Assembly (NCBI GenBank): GCA_019114415.1
Contig: DXFO01000013.1
Location: 1-58,881 of the forward strand
Reading direction: 5' to 3'
DNA from: Candidatus Gemmiger faecavium
Lineage (GTDB): Bacteria > Bacillota > Clostridia > Oscillospirales > Ruminococcaceae
Length of the DNA: 58,881 nucleotides
A program made the translations under genes and the position numbers. Positions 33,561-41,792 of the stretch are shown here, one piece after another (position 1 is the first letter of the stretch; each line of letters starts with the position of its first letter). The notes beneath the pieces were generated by a model. That model saw nothing but the letters and a program-made list of their open reading frames with translations, was not told the DNA's origin and did not search any database.

Positions 33561-34970
33561 TCAGCCCAGCCATGCCCGGGCCAGAGCCTGGGCCGCGGCG
33601 GGAATGTCCTCGTCGGCCAGGGCGGCGTAGCCTGCCACCACGGTGTCGGAGGGACAGAGTTCCGGCCGGGCCAGGTAATATTCGCTCAACCCGTGGAGCA
33701 GAACCCCCTCCCGCCCGGCGGCCTCCACCATGGCGGCCTCGCCCCCCGCGCCGGGCAGGGTGAGCAGCAGATGCAGCCCCGAATGCCGGCCCCGGATGGT
33801 CAGTTCCGGCCCCAAAGCCTCGGATAGGGCGGCGGTCAGGTGTTCCATCCGCTTTTTGTAGGCCAGGCGCATCCGGGCCAGGTGCCGGGTAAAATAGCCG
33901 CCGGTCATGAACCGGCAGAGGGTCTGCTGTTCAAACCGGCTGACGGTGTTGGAATAGAGGGCGAAATCCCGGCGGTAGCGGTCCAGCAGGGCCAGGGGCA
34001 GCACCATGCAGGCAATGCGGATGCCGGGGGCCAGGCTTTTGGAAAAGGTGGTCAGATAGACCACGGGGCCGTCCGGGCCGGCCATGCCCTGCAGACTGGG
34101 CAGGGGACGAATGTCGAACCGGAACTCCGAGTCGTAGTCGTCCTCCAGGATATACCGCCCCGGCACTTCCCGGGCCCAGGCCAGCAGCTGCGCCCGGCGG
34201 GGGGCGGGCATGGTCACGCCGGTGGGGAAGTGGTGGCTGGGGGTGATGTAGCACAGGTTGGCCCCGGTGGCGATCAGCCCCTCCACCGAAAGCCCGCCCC
34301 GGTCGATGTCGGCGGGCAGGCAGGGGATGCCGCTGTTCTGCAGCACCGCCCGCGCCCGGGAATAGCCGGGGTTTTCCACCGCGGCGGTGCCCCCCGCAAA
34401 CAGATGGGCCAGGCATCCCAGCAGGTACTCGATGCCCGCGCCCACCACCACCTGTTCCGGGGTGCAGCTGACGCCACGGTAGGCGGCAAGATACTGGGCA
34501 ATGGCTGCCCGCAGGTCGGCGTCGCCCTGGGCTTCGCCGCGCTGGAGCAGGCCGGGGCTGTTGTACAAAAGGTCCCGCTGCAGCCTGCCCCAGCTCCGGG
34601 CCGGGAACAGCGCCGTGTCCACGCCCACCGTGGACAGGTCGTACCGCGGCCCCGACGCCGGGATGGGGGCCTGCCGGGCCGGACGGCGGGCAGGCTCGGG
34701 CCGGGGCGCGGGGGCCTCGGCGTACAGCATACCGCCGGTCTCCTGCACAAAGAATCCCCGGCGGGGGCGGCTCTCGGCCAGACCCTCGGCGGCCAGCATC
34801 TGGTAGGCGGTGTCCACCGTGTTGACGCTGACCCCCAGCCGTTCCGCCATGGTGCGCCGCCCGGGCAAAGGCCGCCCCGGGGCCAGCACACCGGAGCGGA
34901 TCTCCCCGGCAAGGGCAAGGTAGAGCTGTTCATATAAGGGGATCCGGCTTTCAGGATAGAGTTCGATCAT
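33561..34970 (-). CDS. MocR/PdxR-type GntR regulator with aminotransferase domain
   Basis: 469 aa. An N-terminal winged helix of the GntR type (about 1-75, 'PLYEQLYLALAGEIRSG', 'GRRTMAERLGVSVNTVDTAYQMLAAEG') joins a fold-type I aminotransferase-like domain. The PLP Lys lies in 'LTTFSKSLAPGIRIA', with 'LEDDYDSEFR' and 'YITPSHHFPTG' also typical. PdxR members sense pyridoxal phosphate. ATG 34970 follows GGGAGG. It is divergent from an ECF transporter S component, suggesting it controls a vitamin transporter. Confidence 0.88.
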   Translation of the reverse strand: MIELYPESRIPLYEQLYLALAGEIRSGVLAPGRPLPGRRTMAERLGVSVNTVDTAYQMLAAEGLAESRPRRGFFVQETGGMLYAEAPAPRPEPARRPARQAPIPASGPRYDLSTVGVDTALFPARSWGRLQRDLLYNSPGLLQRGEAQGDADLRAAIAQYLAAYRGVSCTPEQVVVGAGIEYLLGCLAHLFAGGTAAVENPGYSRARAVLQNSGIPCLPADIDRGGLSVEGLIATGANLCYITPSHHFPTGVTMPAPRRAQLLAWAREVPGRYILEDDYDSEFRFDIRPLPSLQGMAGPDGPVVYLTTFSKSLAPGIRIACMVLPLALLDRYRRDFALYSNTVSRFEQQTLCRFMTGGYFTRHLARMRLAYKKRMEHLTAALSEALGPELTIRGRHSGLHLLLTLPGAGGEAAMVEAAGREGVLLHGLSEYYLARPELCPSDTVVAGYAALADEDIPAAAQALARAWLG

Positions 34971-34988
34971 GGCGTCATGCCTCCCTGT

Positions 34989-35060
34989 ACTGAAACTGGC
35001 CCCATAAAAAATATATATACTGGGTATTTTTACAGAGCCAGATGTGACTATAATGGGAGC
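34989..35060. promoter_or_regulatory. divergent control region between MocR regulator and ECF S component
   Basis: A consensus TATAAT lies at 35049-35054 for the rightward gene. Just upstream is an AT-rich tract with the palindrome ATACTGGGTAT and flanking GGCCC/GAGCC-type repeats, plausible MocR binding sites. The leader after the -10 is too short for a riboswitch. Confidence 0.45.
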
Positions 35061-35127
35061 ATACCTTCCCCGCAGCGGTTTGTCAAGCGGGGACAGGGAG
35101 TTCATGGTAAAGAGAGGGGACCCTGTT

Positions 35128-35811
35128 ATGGTCGTATCCACGCCTGTTTTGTGGCTTTTGTTGTTTTTGGTCGTGTTTGCCGTGGTGTTGGGCGTGGCGC
35201 TCAGCCGCACCGAGTTTACCACCCGCAAGATCAGCATGATCGGCGTCATGGCGGCACTGAGCTTTGTGGCCTATGAGTTTTTCCGCATTCCTACGCCCAG
35301 CGGTTCGTCTTTTCATCTGGGCAATACCTTCACTGCCCTGACGGCTCTGCTGCTGGACGGTGTGTCCGGCGGCCTGGCGGGCGCCATCGGTCTGGCCCTG
35401 GCGGACATCGTGGCCGGCGATCCCGGTTATGCCATCACCACCTTTGTCCTAAAGTTCATCATCGGCATCGTCTGCGGCACCGTGGCCCACAAGGTCTTTC
35501 ACCTGCATGACCTGGACGGGGCGGGCAAGAGCAAAGCCCGGTACATGACTGCCGTGGTGTGCAGCTCTTTCAGCGGCCTGCTGGTCAATGTGTTCACCGA
35601 TCCCTTCCTGGGGTATTTCCGCAACCGGTACCTGTTCGGCCAGACGGTGGAGCTGGCGTCGGTGGTGGCCAAGGTGGCCAGCGGCGTCACCCTGGTCAAC
35701 TCGCTGATGTCCACCGCCTGCGCAGTGGTTTTGTACCTGGCATTGTACCCCGCCCTGAAAAAGGCCCGCCTGCTGCCGGGGCAAAAGAGCAGCCGCCTGC
35801 ACGCCCATTGA
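35128..35811 (+). CDS. ECF transporter S component, possibly for vitamin B6
   Basis: 227 aa, about six membrane helices. The vitamin-binding S-component pattern is visible: 'KISMIGVMAALSFVAYEFFRIP', 'FHLGNTFTALTALLLDGVSGGLAGAIG' and 'GYAITTFVLKFIIGIVCGTVAHKVFH', with the AxxxA-like helix that docks the shared EcfT. ATG 35128 has AGAGAGGGGA 8 nt upstream; 35104 is an alternative. No EcfA/EcfT here, so it should use a shared module (group II). Divergence from a PdxR-type regulator suggests pyridoxine-type cargo (PdxU-like), an inference. Confidence 0.8.
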   Translation: MVVSTPVLWLLLFLVVFAVVLGVALSRTEFTTRKISMIGVMAALSFVAYEFFRIPTPSGSSFHLGNTFTALTALLLDGVSGGLAGAIGLALADIVAGDPGYAITTFVLKFIIGIVCGTVAHKVFHLHDLDGAGKSKARYMTAVVCSSFSGLLVNVFTDPFLGYFRNRYLFGQTVELASVVAKVASGVTLVNSLMSTACAVVLYLALYPALKKARLLPGQKSSRLHAH

Positions 35812-35971
35812 CGGAGAGAAACAAAAAAACGCTGCCGCACGCCGGACTTTAAGCGGAAAAGATGAAAAAAACGGAAAGCTCTGGCGCGAAAGGTCAAAAT
35901 GGTGTAGAATAAATACCGTATGATTTTCTGCGATCAACGGGCAGGAGACTTCCTCCCGGAAAGGATACGGT

Positions 35972-37360
35972 ATGTCAAAAGGGAAAAAGAAGGGGAGCCA
36001 GGAGAATTTCTGGCAGCGCATGGATGTGCGCAGCAGAATGTTTTTCGTGCTGGCACTGTGCAGCGGAGCAATCCTGCTGACGGTGGTCGGGACCTTCCTG
36101 GCGGTGCACGGCACCCTGAAAGAGGAAACTGCCGGGGATGACAGCTCGGTGGTCACCGAGAGCGATTACGATCAGAATGAAAACGCCATTGATACCGCCC
36201 AGTACGCCTCCACCATTCTGGAGGAGAGCGAGGACGCGGGCGAGGAGTATATCGACGAGACGCTGTTTTTGGGTGACTCCAACACCGCCCGCATGCGGCT
36301 GTACGGGTATATCTCCTACGACAACTCGGTGGCGTCGGTGGGCATGGCGGCCCGCAGCATCGAAAGCTATGCCTGCGCCAAATTCTCGGGCTATTCCTCC
36401 TACAAGACCATGCCCGAGGCCGTGGCCCTGATGCAGCCCCGGCGGGTGCTCATCACCTTCGGCACCAACGACGTTTCCTCCAGTCTGACGGCGGAAAAGT
36501 TCATTGAGAACTATGAATCCGGCATCAAGGCCGTGCAGGAAGCCTACCCCAGTGTGGACATCATCATCAATTCCATCCCGCCCATCGGCAAGCAGCACAG
36601 CAACTCGGACATGTCCCAGTCCCAGATCGACGCCTACAACAAGGCCATCGTCCAGATGTGCGAGGAAAACGGCTGGAAGTACCTCAACAGCGCCGAGGTC
36701 CTGAAAGGCTCCGACGGCTACGCCAAGAGCGGCTATGTGGATTCCGACGGTATCCATCTGACCCGCACCGCGCTGGATGCTCTGTTTGAGTATATCCGCA
36801 CCCACAGCTATATTACCGAGGATGACCGTCCCACCCTGAAGGATGTGCCCAAGCATACCGAGGATAAGGACGTCAGCGCTTCCACTGCATCGTCGGTGCT
36901 TGCCACCCCCACCCCCGCGGCTTCCAGCTCGTCGGAGGAGGAGGAATCCTCTTCCCAGTCGTCCTCCTCTCAGTCCTCGTCGTCTCAGTCGTCGTCCTCC
37001 TCCCAGACCTACACCTACTGGGATGAAACCATTGCCCCCACCTGCAGCGAACAGGGCTATACGATCCATCACTGCAACGAGGATTCCAACAGGGATTATA
37101 TTGACAACTACGTCCCGGCGACAGGGCAGCACACGCCGGTGACTAAAGAGGACGGCAGTGTGGTTTGTTCGGTTTGCGGCACCGTGATCTCCGCCGCACC
37201 GACCCCCACGCCGGATGATTCTTCGTCGTCCTCTTCCTCCTCCTCCTCCTCGGAATCCACCGACTCCGGTTCCAGTTCCAGCTCCAGTTCCGATGGCAGC
37301 GACAGCAGCCAGACCGACAGCAGCGATACCAACACGGAGGGGGACACGCCCCAGGCTTGA
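35972..37360 (+). CDS. membrane-anchored SGNH/GDSL hydrolase with Ser-rich linkers
   Basis: 462 aa. Membrane helix at about 22-46. The SGNH domain (about 94-280) has block I GDSN (Ser about 103), block III GTND (164-167) and block V DGIH (Asp 259, His 262). It likely acts outside the cell on acetyl groups of wall or surface polymer. After it come a Ser-rich linker (about 315-345), a small Cys module ('CSEQGYTIHHC', 'CSVCGTVIS') and a second Ser/Asp tail. The Cys module resembles repeats found on secreted Clostridial proteins. The start follows GGAAAGGA. Confidence 0.85.
   Translation: MSKGKKKGSQENFWQRMDVRSRMFFVLALCSGAILLTVVGTFLAVHGTLKEETAGDDSSVVTESDYDQNENAIDTAQYASTILEESEDAGEEYIDETLFLGDSNTARMRLYGYISYDNSVASVGMAARSIESYACAKFSGYSSYKTMPEAVALMQPRRVLITFGTNDVSSSLTAEKFIENYESGIKAVQEAYPSVDIIINSIPPIGKQHSNSDMSQSQIDAYNKAIVQMCEENGWKYLNSAEVLKGSDGYAKSGYVDSDGIHLTRTALDALFEYIRTHSYITEDDRPTLKDVPKHTEDKDVSASTASSVLATPTPAASSSSEEEESSSQSSSSQSSSSQSSSSSQTYTYWDETIAPTCSEQGYTIHHCNEDSNRDYIDNYVPATGQHTPVTKEDGSVVCSVCGTVISAAPTPTPDDSSSSSSSSSSSESTDSGSSSSSSSDGSDSSQTDSSDTNTEGDTPQA
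36940..37330 (+). repeat. Ser-codon low-complexity tracts
   Basis: TCGTCC/TCCTCC-type runs at about 36940-37005 and 37219-37320 encode poly-Ser linkers on both sides of the Cys module. Slippage-prone and likely variable in length. Confidence 0.65.
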
Positions 37361-37432
37361 CATATGCAGTGAAAAGGTATATTCTACAAAGACTTACCTT
37401 TCCAGCGCACAACAGATACAGAAAACAAGTGA

Positions 37433-37474
37433 AAAACCACATCCGTACCGGGCGACCGGGACGGATGTGGTTTT
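37433..37474 (+). terminator. rho-independent terminator after the SGNH hydrolase gene
   Basis: AAAACCACATCCGT (37433-37446) pairs perfectly with ACGGATGTGGTTTT (37461-37474). Confidence 0.9.
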
Positions 37475-37529
37475 AGTATATACAGAAACTTGAAATCACT
37501 TTGCTTTTTTGAAAGAGAGGCGACCTTGT

Positions 37530-38696
37530 ATGGAAGCACAGCCTTCGGCTTGCTCCCGCGCAGCAGAGGGAAAACGCGCCAGCGTTATTGGGATCTGCTG
37601 TAATCTCGGCCTGTTTCTGGCCAAATTGCTGGCCGGGCTTTTGTCCGGTTCTCTGTCTGTGGCGGCGGATGCCTTCAACAATATGTCCGACGCCTCCAGC
37701 AGCCTGATCAGCCTGTTGGGTTTCAAACTGGGGGAAAAGCCCGCCGATCCCGAACACCCCTACGGCCATGGCCGGTATGAATATCTGGCCGGGCTGTGTG
37801 TGTCGGTGCTGATTCTGGCGGTGGGCATCGAACTGCTCAAAAGCAGCGCCTCCCGCATCGTCACGCCGGAGCCGGTGGACTTTACCCTGCTGACGGCGGT
37901 GATCTTGCTGCTTTCCATCGCGGTCAAGGCGGGCATGATGATCTTCTACCGCCGTGTGGGCCGCCGCATCGATTCCCAGACTCTCATCGCCGCCGCGGCG
38001 GACAGCCGCAACGACGTCCTGACCACTGCCTGCGTTCTGGCGGGCGCCATCGTCTCCCGTATCAGCCAGTTTGAGCTGGACGGCTTTGTGGGCCTGGGTG
38101 TGGCGCTGTTCATCCTGTACAGCGGCTTCGGCCTGGTGCGGGATACCCTGGACCCCCTGCTGGGCCGCGCCCCCGCCCCTGAGGAGGTGGAGGACATCCG
38201 GCAGAAGATCCTCTCCTATCCCGGCGTCATTGGCACCCATGACCTGCTCATCCACGACTACGGCCCCGGCCGTCAGTTTGCCAGCGTCCACGTGGAAATG
38301 TCCGCAACGGGGGACCCCCTGCAAAGCCATGCCGTGGTGGATTCCATCGAGCGGGACTTCCTGCGGGACCGGCACCTGAACCTGGTGGTGCACATGGACC
38401 CGGTGGCGGACGTGGACACGGCGGCGGGACGCTTCCGGGAATGGATCGCGGGCCAGGCCCGGGCCGTGGACCCGGCGCTGACCATCCATGACCTCTGCCT
38501 CATCCCCGGCGGACGGGACAAACGCACCGTGTTCAGCTTTGACTGTGCCGCCCCCGCCGATCTGGCACTCTCCGATGACGAGATCCGCCGCCGTTTGGAA
38601 GAGCGGGTGGCCACCCGCTATCCCCGCTGCCGCTGCGAGATCACCGTGGACCGCGGCTATGCCGCCATGCCCCGCCCGGAACCGCCCCGGAGCTGA
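37530..38696 (+). CDS. cation diffusion facilitator family exporter, possibly manganese
   Basis: 388 aa. Six-helix CDF transporter with a C-terminal cytosolic metallochaperone-like domain (from about 205). The transport site reads N50-xxx-D54 in helix 2 ('DAFNNMSDA') and D158-xxx-D162 in helix 5 ('AADSRNDVL'), an N-D-D-D set. Zinc CDFs usually have HDHD or DDHD; N-D-D-D is the set described for manganese exporters such as pneumococcal MntE. The C-terminal extension 'IPGGRDKRTVFSFDC' exceeds a minimal CDF. ATG 37530 follows AGAGAGG. Convergent with the HD gene. Confidence 0.88.
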   Translation: MEAQPSACSRAAEGKRASVIGICCNLGLFLAKLLAGLLSGSLSVAADAFNNMSDASSSLISLLGFKLGEKPADPEHPYGHGRYEYLAGLCVSVLILAVGIELLKSSASRIVTPEPVDFTLLTAVILLLSIAVKAGMMIFYRRVGRRIDSQTLIAAAADSRNDVLTTACVLAGAIVSRISQFELDGFVGLGVALFILYSGFGLVRDTLDPLLGRAPAPEEVEDIRQKILSYPGVIGTHDLLIHDYGPGRQFASVHVEMSATGDPLQSHAVVDSIERDFLRDRHLNLVVHMDPVADVDTAAGRFREWIAGQARAVDPALTIHDLCLIPGGRDKRTVFSFDCAAPADLALSDDEIRRRLEERVATRYPRCRCEITVDRGYAAMPRPEPPRS

Positions 38697-38701
38697 TCCC
38701 G

Positions 38702-39475
38702 TCAGCCCTGCAGGCGGGCGTCCAGCCAGGCGTGCATATGATCCCGCATTTCCCCCAGTGTCCGGGCAGTGTCGGGGTTTTCGGAGGAAAAGGCCATCAG
38801 ACGGTCCAGCCAGCCCTGTTCCTTCACGATGCGCAGGCTTTCGGGAAAGACCAGCTCATACACCAGGGACATATGCCCCACCACGTTGTCGGCGGGCCAG
38901 TGTTTGAGCGCACGCAGCACCGCGTGATGCTCATAAAAGGCAGCCGCCACCTCCGGGCTGATGGGGGAGGCGTGCAGTTCCTTGGAGGAAACGTTGTAGA
39001 TCTCCTCCAGGGGGACCTCTACGTTCACCCGCAGAATGTCGATCTTGTCGGCGTCCCGCAGAATGTTGCAGAACAGGGCGGTGCGTTCGTCCAGCTCGGG
39101 CAGGCGGTAGACGCTGTGCAGGGCAACGGCCTTGTGCAGCAGCTCATCCTCGGTGGCCGCATCCAGATAATCCCGGATGCGGCCCTCCTCAAACAGGACC
39201 TGGGCGCCGCAGGCCGCATGGTCGATGGACACCGCGTCGTTGAAGGTGCCGTACCGCCGCAGCTGCTCAAAGCGGCCCACGTCGTGGAGAAGCCCGCACA
39301 GCCAGGCTAGCTCCGTATCCTCCGGGGACAGGTCCAGCGACTGCGCAATGCGGCGGCAAAGCCCTGCCACCCGGTAGGTGTGGTCGATTTTGAGCCGGAC
39401 CTTGGGGTCACGGTCGTTGTACCGGGCCGCATAGGCGGCAAAAGCATCCAGGGCTTTCTGGCGGTCAAAGATCAT
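38702..39475 (-). CDS. HD domain-containing metal-dependent phosphohydrolase
   Basis: 257 aa. HD superfamily motifs: 'DHTYRVAGLCRRIA' (first His), 'LAWLCGLLHDVGRFEQ' (His-Asp), 'DHAACGAQVLFEEG' and 'LRDADKIDILRV' (Asp). Family members act on nucleotides or phosphoesters; substrate unknown. ATG 39475 has AAGGAG upstream. It is a single gene, stopping 5 bp from the converging CDF gene with no clear terminator between them. Confidence 0.82.
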   Translation of the reverse strand: MIFDRQKALDAFAAYAARYNDRDPKVRLKIDHTYRVAGLCRRIAQSLDLSPEDTELAWLCGLLHDVGRFEQLRRYGTFNDAVSIDHAACGAQVLFEEGRIRDYLDAATEDELLHKAVALHSVYRLPELDERTALFCNILRDADKIDILRVNVEVPLEEIYNVSSKELHASPISPEVAAAFYEHHAVLRALKHWPADNVVGHMSLVYELVFPESLRIVKEQGWLDRLMAFSSENPDTARTLGEMRDHMHAWLDARLQG

Positions 39476-39659
39476 GGGGAAAGAACTCCTTTTGCATGGC
39501 ATTTGCGGCCCGGGAAGGGACGGCAGCCCCCGTATGGGTGGGGCGCCCTCCGCCCGGGCCGTTTTGTATGCATTATATCACATTTGACAGGCGGCAGGAT
39601 CTGCCGCGCTATGGGAATATTGCGCAAAAAAGAGTGATGGATAACAAAAGTGCACAAAA

Positions 39660-39686
39660 ATAGTATGAAAAAATTAAAAATACTAT
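39660..39686. promoter_or_regulatory. inverted repeat, candidate TetR-type operator
   Basis: ATAGTAT (39660-39666) and ATACTAT (39680-39686) are perfect reverse complements 13 nt apart, 20 bp upstream of the -35 of the TetR gene. The span 39476-39837 between the divergent HD and TetR genes otherwise holds only promoter sequence. Confidence 0.4.
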
Positions 39687-39705
39687 GCAAAACACTTGCA
39701 AATTC

Positions 39706-39734
39706 TTGACTTTTGCGGGCGTTGAAACTACTAT
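39706..39734 (+). promoter_or_regulatory. promoter of the TetR-family gene
   Basis: TTGACT (39706-39711), a 17-nt spacer and TACTAT (39729-39734). The leader to ATG 39838 is about 97 nt. Confidence 0.55.
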
Positions 39735-39837
39735 TATGGTAAGGTATTGTCGCCGGGTCCGTAGGGGGACGGTCCGGCGCCGCCTTCAAACAAAGCGCCG
39801 CTTTGTGCGGGCGGCGCGGCGAAAGGTGGATTACGCC

Positions 39838-40431
39838 ATGAATGCAAAAGGGGATGCAAACCGCAGTGTGCGGATGACAAAACGTCGCTTGTGCGACGCA
39901 CTGATCGCATTGCTTGCCCAGAAACCCGTGCGGGAGATCACGGTACGGGAACTGACCGCCCTTGCCAAAGTAAGCCGGGGCACCTTCTATTTTCATTACA
40001 CCGATATTTATGACCTGCTGGCCCAGATCGAGAAAGAACAGTTCGAGGGGCTGGATTCCCTGATGGGGGTGCTGCTGCCGGGGCTGGACAGCGATGTCCC
40101 GCCGGAGGCGCTGCGCACTCTGTTTCACTATCTCAATGACAACAAGGCTTTGTGCACTGCGCTCATGAGCCCCAACGGCGACCCGGTGTTCGTGCACCGG
40201 ATCCGCGAAATGCTGGAACGCCGCTGCATCGGACATTTTGCCGAGCCCGGGTGCGAGACGCCCCGCCAGCTGTACCTGACCAGTTTTGCGGTCAACGGCT
40301 GCGTGGGCAGCATCGAGGCATGGCTGCTCAATGGCCGGAAGGAATCCCCCGACCGCATGGCCGCAATGCTGTGGGATGCGGTGCGCGCCATCCGGATGGC
40401 AGCCTCCACCCGCGGGCAGGAGACAAAGTGA
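39838..40431 (+). CDS. TetR/AcrR family transcriptional regulator
   Basis: 197 aa. N-terminal TetR helix-turn-helix: 'TKRRLCDALIALLAQKPVREITVRELTALAKVSRGTFYFHYTDIYDLL', shown here as RELTALAKVSRGTFYFHYTD for the recognition part. The C-terminal all-helical ligand/dimer domain is diverged, so the inducer is unknown. ATG 39838 follows GAAAGGTGG. The upstream inverted repeat suggests autoregulation. The orphan PTS IIA gene follows but has its own promoter. Confidence 0.85.
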   Translation: MNAKGDANRSVRMTKRRLCDALIALLAQKPVREITVRELTALAKVSRGTFYFHYTDIYDLLAQIEKEQFEGLDSLMGVLLPGLDSDVPPEALRTLFHYLNDNKALCTALMSPNGDPVFVHRIREMLERRCIGHFAEPGCETPRQLYLTSFAVNGCVGSIEAWLLNGRKESPDRMAAMLWDAVRAIRMAASTRGQETK

Positions 40432-40496
40432 CCCCCGGGAGATATGACGAAAACGTGAATTTTTTGACGTTTTGGCAGGCAGAGGCTTCTGCGGCA

Positions 40497-40526
40497 TTGA
40501 TTTTCAGTGCCGGGGCAAGGTATAAT
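40497..40526 (+). promoter_or_regulatory. promoter of the PTS IIA gene
   Basis: TTGATT (40497-40502), an 18-nt spacer and a consensus TATAAT (40521-40526), 75 nt before the start codon. Confidence 0.6.
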
Positions 40527-40600
40527 AGGCACAGAACAGCCGCCTGCGACGCCCTGATGTGCGCGCAACGCACGGCCAACGAATAAAGGAGAGAATGACA

Positions 40601-41113
40601 ATGGGATTTTTTGACATTTTTAAGAAAAAAGAAGAACCCGCAGCTCCCGCGCCCACCGGCCCTGTGATGGTGGCTGCTGACGCCAAGGGCACCATCGTCC
40701 CGATGGAGTCCATTCCCGATGACGTGTTTGCACAGGGCATCCTGGGCAAGTGCTGCGGCATCGAGCCCGCCGAGGGCAAGGTCTTTGCTCCCATTGACGG
40801 CGAGATCACCCAGGCTCCCGACAGCCTGCATGCGCTGGGCATCCAGGGCGCAGGCGGCGTTGAGGTCCTGATCCACGTGGGCGTGGATACCGTCGAGATG
40901 AAGGGCGACGGCTTCAGCTCCAACGTCAAGGTCGGCGACAAGATCAAGAAGGGCCAGATGCTGCTGACCATGGATCTGGACAAGATCAAGGCTGCAGGCC
41001 ATCCCGCCGTTGTCATCACCGTCATCACCAACACCGACGAATTCGCCGATGTTGAGGTCGTGGCTTCCGGTGAGGTCGAGCCCGGCGCCGACATGATCAA
41101 GGTCACCAAATAA
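40601..41113 (+). CDS. crr: PTS glucose-type EIIA, stand-alone
   Basis: 170 aa, soluble EIIA(Glc) domain. Both active-site His are present: 'DSLHALGIQ' (His75 equivalent) and the phosphorylated His in 'VLIHVGVDTVEMKG' (His90 equivalent). A Lys-rich amphipathic N-terminus 'MGFFDIFKKKEEPAAPAP' resembles the membrane-touching tail of enteric EIIA(Glc). HPr passes phosphate to it, and it may serve an incomplete EIICB elsewhere. ATG 40601 has GGAG 9 nt upstream. Its codons favour GCC/GAC/AAG, suggesting high expression. Monocistronic with a perfect terminator. Confidence 0.9.
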   Translation: MGFFDIFKKKEEPAAPAPTGPVMVAADAKGTIVPMESIPDDVFAQGILGKCCGIEPAEGKVFAPIDGEITQAPDSLHALGIQGAGGVEVLIHVGVDTVEMKGDGFSSNVKVGDKIKKGQMLLTMDLDKIKAAGHPAVVITVITNTDEFADVEVVASGEVEPGADMIKVTK

Positions 41114-41135
41114 GAAAATACCTTTCCGTCAAAAT

Positions 41136-41178
41136 AAAAGGGCGCGGCCCCCGTACCATGCGGGGGCCGCGCCCTTTT
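41136..41178 (+). terminator. rho-independent terminator after the PTS IIA gene
   Basis: An 18-bp perfect stem (41136-41153 with 41161-41178), 7-nt loop, ending in TTTT. The A-run on the other side could also serve minus-strand transcripts. Confidence 0.95.
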
Positions 41179-41360
41179 GTGTGCGTCCGCTGCCCCGCCA
41201 TGGGAACGGCGGAAATATTTGTGATGCACCGCTGTTTTGCACCCCGCGGGGCCGGGGCGACCCGGGGATTTGCCCGCCCTGCCTTGCCGGGCGGTGCGCG
41301 GTATGGTATAGTAGAACCAAACCCGACCGGCCGCAAGGCGCGGTTACAAGGAGGCAGAAG

Positions 41361-41777
41361 ATGGAACAGAAACAAAACCAGGCTACGGAAAACCTGTGGA
41401 AGGACCGCCGGCATATCCTGTGGTTCCCCTGGACCTTTGATGTATACCGCATTGCCAACGGCCGCATCTATACCCAGAGCGGCCTGCTCAGCAGTGAAGA
41501 AAACGAATGTATGATCTACCGTGTGCTGGATATTTCCCTTAAGCGCACGCTGCTCAACCGCCTGTGCGGCACGGGGACCATCATTCTGCGCACCAAGGAT
41601 GCCTCGGACAGCATCCTGACCATCAAAAACGTCAAGAACAGCCAGCAGGTCAAGGATCTGATCAGCGACCTGGTGGAGCAGGAGCGCCGGGACAAGGGCC
41701 TGCTGGGCCGGGAGATGTTCGGCGCCGGCGGCGGACATATGGACGGCGCCTACCGCGACGCCATTGACGAGGAATAA
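41361..41777 (+). CDS. small PH-domain-like protein
   Basis: 138 aa, soluble. The core 'LWFPWTFDVYRIANGRIYTQSGLLSSEENECMIYRVLDI' through 'GTIILRTKDASDSILTIKNVKNSQQVKDLI' has the strand order of bacterial PH (YdbT/bPH2-like) domains, here in two parts: 'YRIANGRIYTQSGLLSSEE' and 'TIILRTKDASDSILTIKNV'. Function unknown. The start follows AAGGAGG. It is 15 nt upstream of the Ntn-hydrolase-like gene and likely co-transcribed. Confidence 0.75.
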   Translation: MEQKQNQATENLWKDRRHILWFPWTFDVYRIANGRIYTQSGLLSSEENECMIYRVLDISLKRTLLNRLCGTGTIILRTKDASDSILTIKNVKNSQQVKDLISDLVEQERRDKGLLGREMFGAGGGHMDGAYRDAIDEE

Positions 41778-41792
41778 GGGAGGAACAAGGAT

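Noticed and set aside
35000-35127. Riboswitch upstream of the ECF S component
   Set aside because: The leader from the TATAAT at 35049 to the start is about 70 nt and shows no TPP, FMN, cobalamin or folate riboswitch core that I recognise.
35975-37363. Long Gly-rich minus-strand frame opposite the SGNH hydrolase
   Set aside because: It mirrors the SGNH gene almost exactly and only reflects antisense of Ser and acidic codons; no ribosome site or domain.
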